64,000 nucleotides of DNA from Tetragonia tetragonoides (GCA_038025085.1 CM076144.1:46912001-46976000), one strand, 5' to 3'; positions 36,463-49,507 are shown, counted from the first letter of the stretch. Made by a program: numbers and translations. Notes: generated from the sequence alone by a model not told the origin.

Positions 36463-36580
36463 AACAGCCTCTCTGTGAGACTCTCACATGGGTAAGGCTG
36501 CGTACAACCGACCCCCCTTATCCTGCTTAGACGGGAGCCTCTTTGAAGGCACTGGGGTAATGTTGTTAATGTTGTTAACT
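36463..36580 (+). mobile_element. Au-like SINE 3' fragment
   Basis: GGGTAAGGCTGCGTACAACC followed by GACCCCC, then GGGAGCCT and CACTGGGGTAATG, ending in TTGTTAATGTTGTT, matches the layout of the 3' half of the Au SINE family of flowering plants (GGTAAGGCTGCGTACA, then a TTG-rich tail). The 5' tRNA-like half is not evident. Confidence 0.65.
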
Positions 36581-37720
36581 AGAAATTTTCTGTTAAAAAC
36601 ATGCATATTTCAAAAATGTGATTAAAAACATCTCCCAATGCATGATCGTCATATGTTTCAAAAATTAATTTCTTTAGGTTTTTTTTGGGAGATTTGAATC
36701 TATCACTGACCTGATGCTGGTGCTACCAACGAGAAATTATTAGATGGTTTCGGACCATACTCTCGCCTCTCACAATTACCACTTTTTTGGGGGTGATTTT
36801 TGTGAGAGGTGGATAATTGATCCCAAATCGTGTACTAATCTCTTGTCAACCGCGGGCGAAATAGCTATTGGGTGAGAAAATTTCAGTTTTGAAATAGGGA
36901 GGGGGGGGGGGAGAAGAAAGAAAGGGGAATTGGGAAATAGTGGGAGGTGGTAGTTTTGGGCTTTTTGGGGTGAGTGAAGTTGGTGAGATATGGTGGGTTG
37001 ACGGTTACACCTCGCAAATTATGGGAATGCAGATGTGGAACTTGGACTTAATTGTAATTACATTCTTTCAATTAGGACAAAGATGTCCATATAAATTAGA
37101 TTGATGGGGTTATAATTAGTGAGAGAGAGTGAAAGTCTCTCCCTGTAATAATTTTTAATGAACGGCGCACGGGAGAATCTGGTGCAGTTTGTGCGGCTTT
37201 TTGACCTCATAAAATTGATAATTGACGGATAAATCCTTTTTAGTGGGGGGCAAGTAAGAGAGAGAAAATAGAGTGGGGTCAACGTAAAAAACCAAAGTCA
37301 GGTTAGATGTGTTGTCCTATAAAAATTACAAAATTGGTTTTGTCTTTCATTGTTTCTTTTAATTTTTACTGTAACACACTCCCTACAGTCTACAGGCTAC
37401 AGTCCCTAGTTGTAGTAGTTCGTGTCTTTTTTCTCTTTTTACCATTTTTGTTGTTTTGACGTAAAAAATTTCAATACCCACCCATTAGCCCATTTGCTTC
37501 AAGGACATGGCCCAATGCTACTGAATATTGTGCCATTACCATAGTACCATATCGTAAAAGTCAACAAAGGAAGGAAATAAATATAGTATAACAACAACAA
37601 TAATAATAACAACGACAACAACAAAACAGACTAGTATGGAACACGCTGCTATATATACTACATACAAATTACAATTATACAAAATATTAAATACAATCTC
37701 ATCTATCTCTTTTCACAAAA

Positions 37721-37829
37721 TCTCGTATGAGGCGGTCTCAAGGTGAGGCCTCTCATACAAGCATGATATCATGCCGAATTCATACTTGTATTTAGCGGTA
37801 GCCTCACCTTAAGACGGTCTCATACAAGA
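37721..37829. mobile_element. 109-bp hairpin MITE
   Basis: The 29-bp arms at 37721-37749 and 37801-37829 (TCTCGTATGAGGCGGTCTCA against the reverse of TGAGACCGTCTTAAGG-type sequence) fold back on each other around a loop of about 50 bp. No coding capacity. The target duplication is not clear. Confidence 0.75.
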
Positions 37830-38740
37830 CTTATTAATCTCCTTTTGTATTCAATTTGCCACCCTAACTACTTATAAAATTTCCGAATTGGTGTTTCATA
37901 ATATAGACATATTTTCTGTTTTTTTGTGAGGAAATGGTTATTCACGTGCCAAACACATGCTATTCACGCTTCAATTTGTAGTATATTGTAGTTTAACGTT
38001 AGACGTTACCCATTTTAGGAAATAAGTGAGGATCAATTCAAAATTGCGTGATTAATAATAATTAGTTTGTTTATGAGACATTCTTTAATGAGAAAAAAAA
38101 ATTATTGTATGATATCTTTTTATAAATAATTTATTACTTATTTAGTATTTTTAACATGTAAATAAGAAGTGAGGCAAAAAATTGGAGGATATTGTTATAA
38201 AATAACATAGAAAAGGGAGTTTTCGCTACCAGGCCAAATGGAGAATTTGTTTGGTGTAGATTGCTTTAATTCTAGTGAAGCAAAACGATAATCGCATGTT
38301 CATGTCAGCCCATATGCGTGTGAACCCAAAAAAGTACTATTCAACTATTATGCCCGAATTCATTATCTTACTAATTATATTTATCTGTTACTTGTGTTGT
38401 TGGGCTATGGTCTAAGCACATTTCCTATTTTCTTTATATAACGAGCCAATGAGCCCGACTTTCTTATCATTCCAAAAAAAAACTTAAAAAATAAAAAAAA
38501 TAATTTCCCCATCAACATAAAGAAGAACTTGAGTTTCTAAAGACGAATGTCATCGTTTTATATGATCACTGATGATATCTATTTTTATAGAAATTGGTGA
38601 TCATCTGATTATGATAAGTCTTAGAAAAGAATAGAAAAAAAAAATAAAAAGAATTATAGCATGCGAATCTACAATTTATCTATTTCCATAAATATATATA
38701 TAAAAAATAAAAAAGGCTATAATGTAGAGTTTTATAGAAA

Positions 38741-38982
38741 TTCGCGTTCTTTAGACCTAAAACCACAACTGAAGTGAATTCAACACCAATGAATTGGACA
38801 CCACACCATTGAATTGAACTGGACACCAATGAATTGAATTTAACACAACTTGATATATGAGACAAAAATATGTTTCTGAACTCAGCACCACTAAATTGAA
38901 CTGAACATCATTTAACTGAACTCGAGATCACTGAATTGACAATTGAACTGAACTGACCGTATCAACTCTGAAGAACACACCC
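38741..38982. mobile_element. Tourist/PIF-like MITE, diverged copy
   Basis: It shares its interior with the element at 42100-42356 (AACTTGATATATGAGACAAA, GTTTCTGAACTCAGC, CATCATTTAACTGAAC). The left end reads CGCGTTCTTTAGACCTAA and the right end AGAACACACCC, a decayed inverted pair. Confidence 0.65.
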
Positions 38983-40440
38983 ATACTCTAATTTTTACTC
39001 CGACCGTGACAATAATTCTCACCTGTATATAAATTCTCTATATGCTAGTGGATCACGCAGATGTGACATTTGAACATTTTCATTGCTTATTTTCTTCAAA
39101 ATTTTCTCAATATAAAGAAAGAAACAAATAATAATCCGATTTCACCCGTCTTATCCTATACGTCAAACTAAAATGTCGGGTCTCGATCAAACAATAGCTA
39201 TATGTTTGAAAATAAAATTAAAGATGGTAGGTGAATTATTAAGAAGGATCGAATAGTATTGCTAAGGTTGACTTATGAAATGATTCCTTGTGTAAATTAT
39301 TGCAATTACAAGAACAAGAATCTTCAGATTTTAAGTTCTATCTAATTAAGTATCACTGTCTTTTTCTTTCTTTTTTCTTTTTTTCCCTTCTGGTTTCGAG
39401 GCTTTTAGTCCACTCATGCCTCCATATGAACCCATATTGCGGCATATAATCCTATCAGAAATTGTGTTTATTTATATTTATACTTGAATCATTTCAGCAA
39501 AGTCAAACTAATTAAAATAAACTTATTCATAATACCGTACCCTTTTCTTTGAGGGCTTCATAATGTCCCTTTTATATATAAAACTTATTAACATGCTAAT
39601 AGACTATCTTAAACAATCCCATCAAAAAAGATCATCTTAATTAAACAAATATAAAAGAAAAAAGATTTCTTATATTAAAATCTTTAGTTTGTGATGATTT
39701 AGGTCCAACCGCTAAGCAAGTTTCATTTTAAAACATGGAAAAAGGCTTTGGATGATTGGATGTGCTCTTAATGATTCTATGTATCATGTATGTTCAGGGT
39801 TATATTTTATATATTAAAGACTAGGAGTATCCAATGGCACATGTATTATCATGAAAATATATTGCATTAAATAATTATTTAGTTGATAAATTCTTTCATG
39901 AACTGAATTAATTAAACTAAATTGAAGTAGTAAACTGAATTGATTTAAATTAAACTTAACTCATATTAAGTTGAGGAGAACAGAGTCTCAATTTTAAATG
40001 AATCAGATCGAGTTTAATAATTTACATTAATAACCTAGCACAATAAGATTCAAGAAAATATGGAATACTTGCTTGACTTCACTTAATACTTTCAAGAGCG
40101 AGTTAGAGGAGGTGGTTTATCTTGATTTATAAAAAGTTGCCGTTTCTTTCTTTGTTATCAGTCAAACAAGTTGGATCCTTTAAGAAAAATCAAATATGTT
40201 GAAAATATATCGGATAGGGGATTCAATAGGTTGACAATTACAAGAACTTAATCGTCAACCGATGGAGTGAACGACACCTGAGATTGCCATTTAAAATTCA
40301 GACACTGTTGGTCACCATTAAATATAGAAGTAATAAAATAAGAAAATCCCCTGTAATTGGTCCTGCTGGTCCAAGTCGTTATTTTTGCTCATCGTTATTG
40401 TCAATTTGTCATCCTAGCTATAATACGGGGCCTAAACAAG
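38983..40440. other. AT-rich intergenic region
   Basis: No gene, repeat end or RNA feature could be supported in this stretch. Confidence 0.5.
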
Positions 40441-40454
40441 TGAAAGAAGTTCGA

Positions 40455-40531
40455 TTTTTTTTTTTTTTGGTTTCACGAACAAGGGTATCCACCGTCGACC
40501 ACAGTGACTATCCCCTGCGCTGGCTTGTAGA
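40455..40531 (-). mobile_element. 5'-truncated SINE (family B) with 12-bp target duplication
   Basis: A T tract (poly(A) tail on the minus strand) is followed by GGTTTCACGAACAAGGGTAT and CACCGTCGACCACAGTGACT. The 77-bp insert is flanked by AAAGAAGTTCGA at 40443-40454 and 40532-40543. The same sequence occurs at 42760-42838 (plus) and 60592-60710 (minus). Confidence 0.8.
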
Positions 40532-40616
40532 AAAGAAGTTCGAAATTTGATGCTTGGCAGTAGACAAATTAACTCACTCATTCACGCATTAAGAATATAG
40601 TGTGTATAATCTCTCT

Positions 40617-40748
<132 letters not shown>

Positions 40749-40849
40749 CCGCTCAGAATACGTATGGTAAAAACTTTCGTACCAGTATCTTCTGAAAGTC
40801 CAAAAACCATAGAATAATCTTTAATGATTATATATATCTTTTTAGGATT

Positions 40850-41460
40850 CGTTAGAAATTTTTGCCCTGGGGTTCATTATTATGATCCAAGAGAAATCAC
40901 GACGCCTTCGGAATGCCATTCGAGTCCCAAACTTCGTAGTTATCCATGGTTTCAGTGTTAGGGTCTGAAACTGTGTGTCCAGTATAATTGTCGCGCAATC
41001 GTTATAGTGAGCCAATAACCGACTCTCGGGGCCTCCTTCGTCCCCCGAGGGTGTCTCGTGTATTATGGTGAGAAAATAACAACTTTTGCTTCATGACCCC
41101 AAAAAAGCCCGAAAAACGTGGATTATATACTTTAATTTTTCGGCTTCGCAGAGCCTTACGTTGTGACCCAATAGGATCCTCATTGCCCGAGGAGACGAGG
41201 AGGCCATTTGAGTCTCTAAACTTCGTATACACCCCTAATTTCGGTGTTTGGCCTTTTATATTGGACAATTACTACTAAAATGGTTGTCCAAATTAAACCT
41301 AATACCCGACTTTGGGGGCTTTCCATGCTTCAAAAATAACAACTATCATTCCGGATCTTGCCGTATAAGTAAAAAAAGACATGGATTATATTCGAGTCTC
41401 CAAAATCGACATGGGTGTTGGGACATGGTGTAGTAGAGCCTTGGACATTACAGTCCATCA
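40850..41460 (+). repeat. About 310-bp diverged tandem repeat, locus 3 of 3
   Basis: About two diverged units carry the same blocks as locus 1: GTGTCTCGTGTATTATGGTG, AAACGTGGATTATA, TTTTCGGCTTCGC and GTGTTTGGCCTTTTATATT. Orientation matches locus 1. A second, more decayed ACATGGATTATA lies near 41380. Confidence 0.7.
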
Positions 41461-42099
41461 AAAGTTGGGGCAATTTGCATTTGCATTTGCATTTGCTTAT
41501 AGTACGTTTTCCCTACTTGAAATAATCTTGAATGCGAGCAGGTGACTCCCATTCCATGGAATGCGATGTTTTTAAAAGCAACCATTTAATGCTCTGAAGA
41601 GGAGAAGCTTTATGAGTAAATTAATAGTACGAGTCAAAACACCCCAAACGCGAAGCTAGCTAAGGCGTTGACTTAACCTAAGTTGCGTGCCGTTGGGGGC
41701 TGGTTGTCCAACTACCATGTCCCAACGATTTTCTCCATTTCAAATATTTTCTTGCATGTTCACAACTACCATATTTATATCCCTATTATTTTATGGTAAT
41801 TGCATACGAGTTATTTTATTAAAAAAAAATACAAAATTATTTATCTTTTAAGCCAATTTGAATGTCAATATTTTCAAGTGGGTTATAGGTGTGTTTTTTT
41901 TTTTCCACTTAATAATTGCTATATTTTAATTTAATTTAATTCAATTTAATTCAATTCAATTCAATTTAATTCAGTGGAGTGATTTACATACAACTATTTT
42001 ACTCAAATATTTTGGTTTAGTTTAGTTCAATTTAATTCAGTTAAGTTTATTGAAAAAAAAACACACTCTACTTCTTGCCTTGATAAATTACGATACTAA
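41461..42099. other. Intergenic region with AATTCAATT-rich segment
   Basis: No gene is seen. A (TTTAATTCAATT)-like low-complexity stretch lies at about 41925-42050. Confidence 0.5.
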
Positions 42100-42356
42100 G
42101 GGCGCGTTTGTTAGACCTGAACTTATCAGAACTGTACTGAACTGAAGTGAATATAATATCATTAAACTGGATACTACTGAACTAAATTGGACACAACTGA
42201 ATTGAATTGAACATAACTTGATATGTGAGATAAAAAGTATGTTTCTGAACTCAGCGCCAGTGAACTGAAATGAATATCATTTAACTGAATTTGAAATCAC
42301 TAAATTGACCCCTAAACTGAACTGAACTAATCATATAAGCTCTAACAAACGCACCC
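42100..42356. mobile_element. Tourist/PIF-like MITE
   Basis: The left end GGGCGCGTTTGTTAGA and right end TCTAACAAACGCACCC are inverted repeats. The flanking triplets are TAA (left) and TGA (right), close to the TWA target duplication of PIF/Harbinger elements. The 257-bp interior is rich in GAACTGAA and ACTGAATT motifs and has no coding content. Confidence 0.75.
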
Positions 42357-42759
42357 TGAATCTGTATCGTAGTTGACTAGTTGCACAGTATTATTACTCC
42401 TATATAGCAACAACTGTTGATATGTCAAAATTGATGATTGCTTGCATGTGTGGCATATTAATTGTCTTATCCCTTTTTGCGAAAAATAAAAGTGTGTCTT
42501 ATTATCTATCCCTTATTTTAATAGTCAATAAATTCTATACAATAACTTACAAGATCAGAGCACGGTTTGGTTAAATTCTTCTTGCAGTCTTGCAGGTATG
42601 TTTTTTTTTTTTTTTCTTACATGATTACATGATCAAGTGTCATGCTCCTTGATTTTCTAGATTATTTTATTTGAGATACACATTACACTGTAATAGGTGA
42701 TGTAGACGGTCTTTTGAACCCAATTTGAGTTTTAACTCCCAAGTAACTTATCATTGCCT

Positions 42760-42838
42760 ACACACTACAAGCCAGCGTGGGGAAATAGTTATTATGGTCC
42801 ATGATGAATACCCTTGATCATGAACGAAAAAAAAAAAA
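42760..42838 (+). mobile_element. SINE (family B) fragment with poly(A) tail
   Basis: CAAGCCAGCGTGGGGAAATA, then GGTCCATGATGAATACCCTT and GATCATGAACG, precede a run of A. This matches the reverse complement of the 40455-40531 insert. The 5' extent is uncertain. Confidence 0.65.
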
Positions 42839-43246
42839 AGTTGATAGCACATATGTCTGTATGGATCATATCAAAAAAACTATGCAGGAGGCTACAAGTG
42901 CCAGTTTTGCAGCAAAAAAAAAAAAAAAAGCCAGTTGCGATGCCATATTACTACTAAAATATCTGCAATTCCCCACTCAATTTAATAAATAAATTTGAGG
43001 TATAATAATATAAACACTAACTTTTTTTTTCTTCTTCTGGAAAGATATCAATTGGTTTAGCAATCATTCTCTTAGGAGTTAGGAGACGTACTCATGTATA
43101 CAACGGCTAAAAAGTATTGATATTTTGTTCACCAATACGACTTTTATCCGTAAGTACTGTTACTTTTTTCATATTCAGTGTCACTTAAATATCACTATTT
43201 TGTCGAAATGCATGTATCAGTTTATTACTCGCATCATATATTACAT

Positions 43247-43679
43247 GGGGTTGTTTGGATGTTGGCTTGTGAATAACTTTTGGCAAAATTAGATATTTGA
43301 TCAGTCCACCATCCAATATTAATGTTTGGATGTTAGCTTGTGAGATTGACTTTTGGGTTCCCACAAGCCAACTTTTAAAAAGCCAAGGAGGTTGGCTTAT
43401 AGATATTGGCTGGTGGCATTAATGTAGTCTAATGACATAATAGTCTAAGACTTGCAATTATTTACTACTATGTCATCAAACTCCTCAATCATATGAATGT
43501 CCTTATAGGTCATTTCACATATAACCAGCTAATATTACCAGCCAATGTTACCAAACATCTATTTCCATACATCCAATGTTACCAGCCGGTCAAATCAGCT
43601 AACAATACCAGCCATCAGCCACCAGCCACCAGCCATCAGCTAACAGCTAATGTCAACAGCCAATTGCCAAACATGGCCC
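43247..43679. mobile_element. MITE-like element with GGGGTTGTTTGGATGTTGGC ends
   Basis: The left end GGGGTTGTTTGGATGTTGGC pairs imperfectly with the right end, whose reverse complement is GGGCCATGTTTGGCAATTGG. The right part holds a CAGCCA/CAGCTA-rich repeat (about 43585-43660). No transposase is present. Confidence 0.6.
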
Positions 43680-43716
43680 ATGTGTTTATCTACTTATATA
43701 TAAGGCTGTTTCATTT

Positions 43717-43755
<39 letters not shown>

Positions 43756-45052
43756 AATCATCGATGTAACATCCTCAATCAGGGAAATAAAACTTTGGAA
43801 GTGGTCCGTTGAGAATTTAATTTGGTAAATTAAGATTTCTTGTTGAACTGTTTTAGTATGAACAGGTGTTCCTTTCTTTCGAAGTGGATGAACATGAAGG
43901 GGGGCGGGGGACCCCTTAAGACCTTAACCTATCAAAGAGCAATGGTTCAATCATGATCTCAAGAGTAGTAACCTTCCTATTCTTTTTCTCCTTCCTTTTC
44001 CTTTCTCTCTCCTTTCTCACCACTTTCTCTCCTCCCCACTCCCTCACTTGCACACCTAATAACACCTCATAATGAGATTATACTCCTTCCTAATCATGAA
44101 ATTAGGCAAGAATTTGTGATCAAAGAGGAGCCAAAGCCGATTGCAATAGGTGAAGACAGGACAATAGAGACCAGAGCTAACACCAAGGCATAAGGACTAA
44201 ATTAATATAACCCTTTTTTTTTTTTTTGTGTTTAATACAGAAAATCAACCCTTAAAATAAAGGGTCCCCCCCCCCCCCCATATAAACACCCTTAGAAAAT
44301 CTTTCTTTCAGTACCTAAATGGGAAAGCTGTTGATTTGTTATTTGTTATTTGTTTTTTTATTTTATTTTATTTTTATAGTCTTTATTAGGGCGTGGTTTA
44401 TAGTCTTCAACTTTGGTGCCATTTGCACACCTCAGCTCTCAGGGCTTCAAGAACATTGTTATCCATTATTATCATCTGGTTACCTTTTATACTTGTAAGG
44501 ATGACATCAAATCACCTAATCCATACAAACGTATTGTTTTGATGACTTAAATTCTACAAACAAATGAGCTGCAAATGTGGTTGTACTGCTTGGAGATATC
44601 ACACCGATACTCTCTCTTGTTTTCTATTGATCCGAGGGTACCACAACGGTATCCCTTTGGAATATAGAATGAGAAGCCTACCATTTTCAAAAAAAAAAAA
44701 AAAAAAAAATAATAATAATAAAAAAAAATAAAATAAAAATTGAGCTGCAACCTTCAAGATAGGTGCCCATAATGAACAACAATTGGACTTCTCTAGCACC
44801 GTACTTGGAAAAATGAGTACATTTTTGCTCAGGAAATTCAAGATCTGATTTACATACGAACTTTGCAGATTCTACCGCACAAAATGAAATTTCTGAACTT
44901 CATTAGGCATATGGCTGAACTCAATGGTTGTCAAAATTATATTATGCTGTATATTCATATACATGAACGGACAAACGGTAGGTGCCTCAACAACTAAATG
45001 CAGAAGTTCTAAGAGATGAACTGTTCTACAAATCTTGATCTGAATCTCTCCA
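43680..45052. other. Intergenic region with homopolymer tracts
   Basis: A run of about 35 T lies at 43720-43754 and an A-rich tract with AATAATAAT at 44690-44740. No gene is seen apart from the 3' flank of the ubiquitin-like/SAYSvFN gene near 45 kb. Confidence 0.5.
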
Positions 45053-48000
45053 TCAAAGCTGACCTGCTCGTATGTCTCTATCCAAGCGTTCTGCGTTAAG
45101 GGTTCCAGGAAGCTCTCTAAAATCCTCGTTGAAGATAGAATATGCACTGAAATCTCAAAATAAGAAAATATTAGGTTGCCACTTTAGTATGGATTATGGA
45201 ACAACCAGCAGGCTGCAAAGGCCAAGAAAGATACATGGCGTACCCTTGACCATCTGATCCACCTCTTGATAAGAAATGAACCATATTAAATTCCTAATTC
45301 TTTTAGGACAAGGAAGAAGGGAAAGCAATTTGGCTCCAGATTTCGCATAGCAATACAGACGATAACTAACAAAGAGAGATCTCGGACTTTGAGTTCATAC
45401 CTAAGTTCACCAGACTGACGATGTCCAAGATTATAAAAGATGATTGCAAATCCTGTTCCGAGTATCTAAAGAATGAAAAACAGTTAACAGTATATTAGTA
45501 AGATTAATGATATTACTAAGACAATAAACAAGAGGAGAATTTAAATTTGACCCATGTTTTGTTCTGGAGCAAGATGTTCAAGAAGATACGAAAAGCATAA
45601 GCAAACGACAGCCAGGTAATCTGTCAACAGTTGCAGCAACAACTACAAACAACAAGTTGCAACTAACTAGTGTTGATACTAAAGATCCTTTTCCGAACAC
45701 CCTGTAAGGCTAATAATCAGGAAACTTAAGGATCATGAAAAATCTTCATCAAGTGGACTGAGCCCTGCCTTTGTATGTCTAAGGGTCTAAGTAAAGATTA
45801 CGTCAATTCCTCTTTGTGTTGATTTTGTTGTAAATTGCAACCATTCTCTGCTTGATGTTAAGTTTTAACTGCATCTACATGGCTCCCCAACATTTCTTCA
45901 GACTATCAATGATTATCAACGTATAATCACATCGTCGAACATCCAACTTCTGATCACGACACAAACAGAAGCAGTTGATCCACAGAAGCACACTCCCATT
46001 CAATGGCACAAGATAAGCAACATAACAATGTAAAAGTAAACACAGAAAATGTTGATGATCACACAATTGTGACAAACTCAACTTACAAATAAGGGCCCCA
46101 AATCCCATTGATGTGCAATGGGAGCCAAGATAAACCACAGGATGATAAAGGCCCATGCCTTTAAACTGAGAGAGAAAATCATGATCAAGATGATATCTAC
46201 AGATAAAGAATAAATATGCGTCAGCGCACTTGAAAGGTTTAATGTACGGCAGAATTAGATTTAGCCATTTAGGTACTCACCAGGAAGCTTCAAATTATCA
46301 TGTAAGATACAATAGAGTTTCCATTTCCACCTACTTGTTGACTCTGGAAGCTGGAACTTCTAAAATGAGTACAAGGAACAAGAAGCCAAGCCAGAGAGAA
46401 AAGTGAGAAGCTGCCTTACTAATAAACGAAGATGTAAATCAACATATGATTCATATTTTAATTACATCATCTTCATCCTCCTCATCATCATATTCCTCTC
46501 GAATATGCTTTGGTGGTGCCTTTGGTCTTACTGCTACAATGAGAGAATCTGATTCAAACAAGCACTGTAAATTAATAATAGAATGGAAAGTGCATCAACA
46601 TGCCAAAAGCAACAATATGTGTCATTTCTAAAGACAAATGCTTAGATCAATGTCCTCTATACTGTCCCTGTCATTGGTCAGAATCAGTATTCTATCCAAG
46701 ATGTAAGTAAATATTCTTTTAACAGTAAGAAACTGTTGAGAGGGTAAGTGATTCAGAGGGTGTAGAAAATTAAACCATGAACCTAGCCTTTATCTTTGAC
46801 AAGGGTTTTCCAGGCTCTAGACAATAGTCATCTATGCATTTACTGATTTAAGAGGATAAGTGCTAGTCTGAGGATGTTTGTTAAATCAGGGCAAGTTCAA
46901 ACACAAAGGTCGTACATCTAATGGACATGTCATATTGTCATAGAAGTACTCAAGCTTCTAGCAGAAAGGTGCATAGCCCATAAAGGCCATAATCCATCCA
47001 CATGGCTTCAGCTACCAAATACTTATCTTACATTTGCAATGACTCCATTTTGATTTCGAACCCAAAGAATGCCCTTGACTTCTTGATAAACAAACTTCCA
47101 AGGACAAGCATGTGTACTACTAACTGGAGCCTGGGCATCCCAACCATTCTATTGAAGACTGTACATGTTCCTGACCATTCCGTTAATTCACAGATTCCAA
47201 CCCAAGGAATACCTTTGCAATCAAAGCTGATAGCCTTAAGACTAGAGAGCATAATGTGTGCATAACAGCACAAGTGTCTCGCATAAGGATATAACAACAT
47301 ATTAAACTCAGTGCATTCCAATTGGTTTCTAGCATACTTTCAACAAAGACTGACATTTAGGGCCTGTTCTCCTCAACTTTCCCCTGAAGTATTCAGTAAA
47401 AATCAGTTCAGTTCAGTAAAATTCAGTTCAGTTCAGTAAAAAGAAGTTCAGTTCAGAAAAATTCAGTAGAGATCGGTAAACCAAAAAACAAATTTACTCT
47501 TTGTAATTGTAGATTCAGTAAAAATAAGTTAAGTTCAGAAAAATTCAGTTCAGTTAAGTAAATTTCAGTTCAGTTCAGTATTGTGCAGATAAGTTCAGTA
47601 AAAAGAAGGTGAAGAGAACATGCCCTTAGTTAATTTTAAAAGTTTATATAGGAGAGGCAACAGTGAAACTCAAACAGGCTATGATTCATTAACATGCTCA
47701 GCATTCAGTTTAAGGGGGACCACAAGTAAAGTGTGAGCCCTTGTGGTGGGATGTGTTGTTTCACAAATTGATCAAAACCATAGACTATCTAAGCTGAAGT
47801 GCATCGCAATTATATCTTTATTTTAAATATACTTAGGGAGTAACCCCTCATCACAAACAAGGGCATTGGCTAGGGGTAGTAACAAGAGGAGATGGATCAT
47901 GGATATGCCGACTCAATGGCTAAGACCAGAATTAACATCCCTCCACATTAAGGTTGGAAAACATGGGACTCGAACCCCCAATAGTTGGAGATGTGGAAGC

Positions 48001-49507
48001 TTTGCCACTTAAGAGCTCACCACTTGCCATACCTTGTTTACTTAGAAGTGCTAGGTGTCACACCTCGTCACTTATGCAAGAACATACACAACAAAACCAA
48101 GTGATAAAGTAAACACAAGAGCAAGGTTGAATAAACATACAGTCCACCACATTGAATCGAACACCTATGCAATAAGGTACTAAAACTAACAGGAATGGAC
48201 TGGATTCAGCTGAATCACTCAAAGTAAGATGACTAAGATCTATACCACCATCTGCAAGTTGGATGTGGAGATCTTCTCCATGCTTGCTATCATGCAGCGC
48301 ATTGCCTCTTGAAATAAGCCTTAAACTCTCAATTGGTAAATTTTCATTTCCAGCAACTAGTTTTCTCAAATCACGTACCTATTCCAAAAAAGAAGTAGTT
48401 ACAAGCATTTCAAACAAATCATGCATAAAGTAATCTACAGTATTACAACCATTCATTTCAAATTTCTAAGCATGTACCATTATACATTAAGTTGGAGAGC
48501 ACCATGAGTTAACTACTGCATCATCAAACTGAAAAAAGCTAGTCTCCAATCAATACATTGAGGATGGAGTAATAGGCTTTATTCGGTCTAGCTTCTAGGA
48601 ATTCAACTTTCCATCTTACATCCCTCCTCTCCCACTACTTCTTCTTCCTCCAATCCTCTACTTTTGACTTCTAATGAGTTGATATGCGGGCAGAAGTTAG
48701 AAGCTAGTAATTCCTAGAAGTTACTCCAGACAGAACCTTGGTAATTCCTAGAAGTTACGCCAAACAGACCCTTAGTAGTTAGTACCTGATTTTGAAAGTA
48801 AAAAATGTTAAACACTCATCACAATTATCCCAACCATCTTTACTACTATTTCCTTTCCTAAGTACACAATTACACAAGCAGAATTAGGCCATTTGATGGT
48901 GATGGTCCAGCTGGAAGATCATCAAAATGCATAGTAACTTACACATCTGGTAATTAGTAAACTACTCATTATTACATCTAGATCTAATAAAAAGGTGCAA
49001 ATGGCCAAATGGGTGAGCATGAACTCAATTTCTCAGCATGTGCATTGGAGCCAAATTTTACAAAAGAAAACCTAATTAGGTATCTTTGAAGTTTGATGGG
49101 GCAATGCATTGCATATCATAAGTTGATTGTCCACTAATTTAACCCAAATGCATTAGCACAAGCAGCATAGATACACAGTCAATGTTTTTCAATTTCTCTC
49201 CAATTCAAAAATTCACTTTATATTCAGGGAGAATAGAAAAACCAAACAAGAAAGAACATTTCTCTGATTTTGATCAAACCCAACAAGAAACAAAAGAAAC
49301 CCCAACAATCTAAGACCCAAAAAAACGAGAAATCCCACAAAACAATGGAGTGATTTTTGAAATAAATTGTGGGTAAATTGGAATTACCTTAATGCGACAA
49401 GGGACTCTTAGGCGAGAAGGGCGAGCAGGGCCTATAGTTTTGAGTATGATCTCAACGGTCTTCTCATGTGAAAGGTCAGTTCTTTCATGATCTTCAATCT
49501 CTCCCAT
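45053..49507 (-). CDS. Membrane protein with ubiquitin-like domain and SAYSvFN motif
   Basis: There are seven exons on the minus strand: 49507-49388, 48378-48246, 46548-46466, 46360-46282, 46196-46087, 45465-45401 and 45146-45053. All splice sites are GT/AG and every phase fits, giving 227 residues. Residues 16 to about 93 form a ubiquitin-like domain (KTVEIILKTIGPARPSRLRV, LRLISRGNALHD, IQLADGDSLIVAV). An acidic linker follows (EEYDDEEDEDD). Two hydrophobic segments, IILIMIFSLSLKAWAFIILW and LGPLFILGTGFAIIF, suggest a membrane anchor. The C-terminus has SAYSIFNEDFRELPGTLNAE, the SAYSvFN motif of human SAYSD1, an ER protein linked to quality control of stalled ribosomes at the translocon. That function is only inferred for this plant form, which adds the ubiquitin-like domain. 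Introns 1 and 2 carry MITEs and a SINE. Confidence 0.9.
47360..47625. mobile_element. Tourist/PIF-like MITE with TTA target duplication
   Basis: The ends GGGCCTGTTCTCCTC and GAGAACATGCCC are inverted, and the element is flanked exactly by TTA on both sides (47357-47359 and 47626-47628). The 266-bp interior repeats TTCAGTTCAGTAAAA many times. It lies in intron 2 of the ubiquitin-like/SAYSvFN gene. Confidence 0.85.
47840..48028 (-). mobile_element. tRNA-derived SINE (third family) in intron 2 of the ubiquitin-like/SAYSvFN gene
   Basis: On the minus strand an A-box-like TGGCAAAGCTTCC is followed about 30 bp on by the B box GGTTCGAGTCC (plus-strand 47966-47976). The body continues as TAATGTGGAGGGATG, then CATATCCATGATCC and GGGGTTACTCCC. 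The 3' end and target duplication are not fixed. It is in the sense orientation of the host gene. Confidence 0.65.
48575..48771. mobile_element. Degenerate MITE in intron 1 of the ubiquitin-like/SAYSvFN gene
   Basis: The left end GGCTTTATTCGGTCTAGCTT and the reverse of the right end GGGTCTGTTTGGCGTAACTT are similar and both lead into CTAGGAATT. The flanking triplets are ATA and TTA. It is decayed. Confidence 0.5.

Larger units (their letters stand above)
35911..38740. other. PP2C upstream intergenic region
   Basis: No gene is seen. It contains a SINE-like fragment (36463-36580) and a 109-bp hairpin MITE (37721-37829), listed separately, plus an ACAACAACAATAATAATAAC-type microsatellite at about 37590-37630. 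Confidence 0.5.

Noticed and set aside
43720..43754. Long T tract as a retroposon tail
   Set aside because: No target duplication or body sequence adjoins it, so it may be simple homopolymer expansion.
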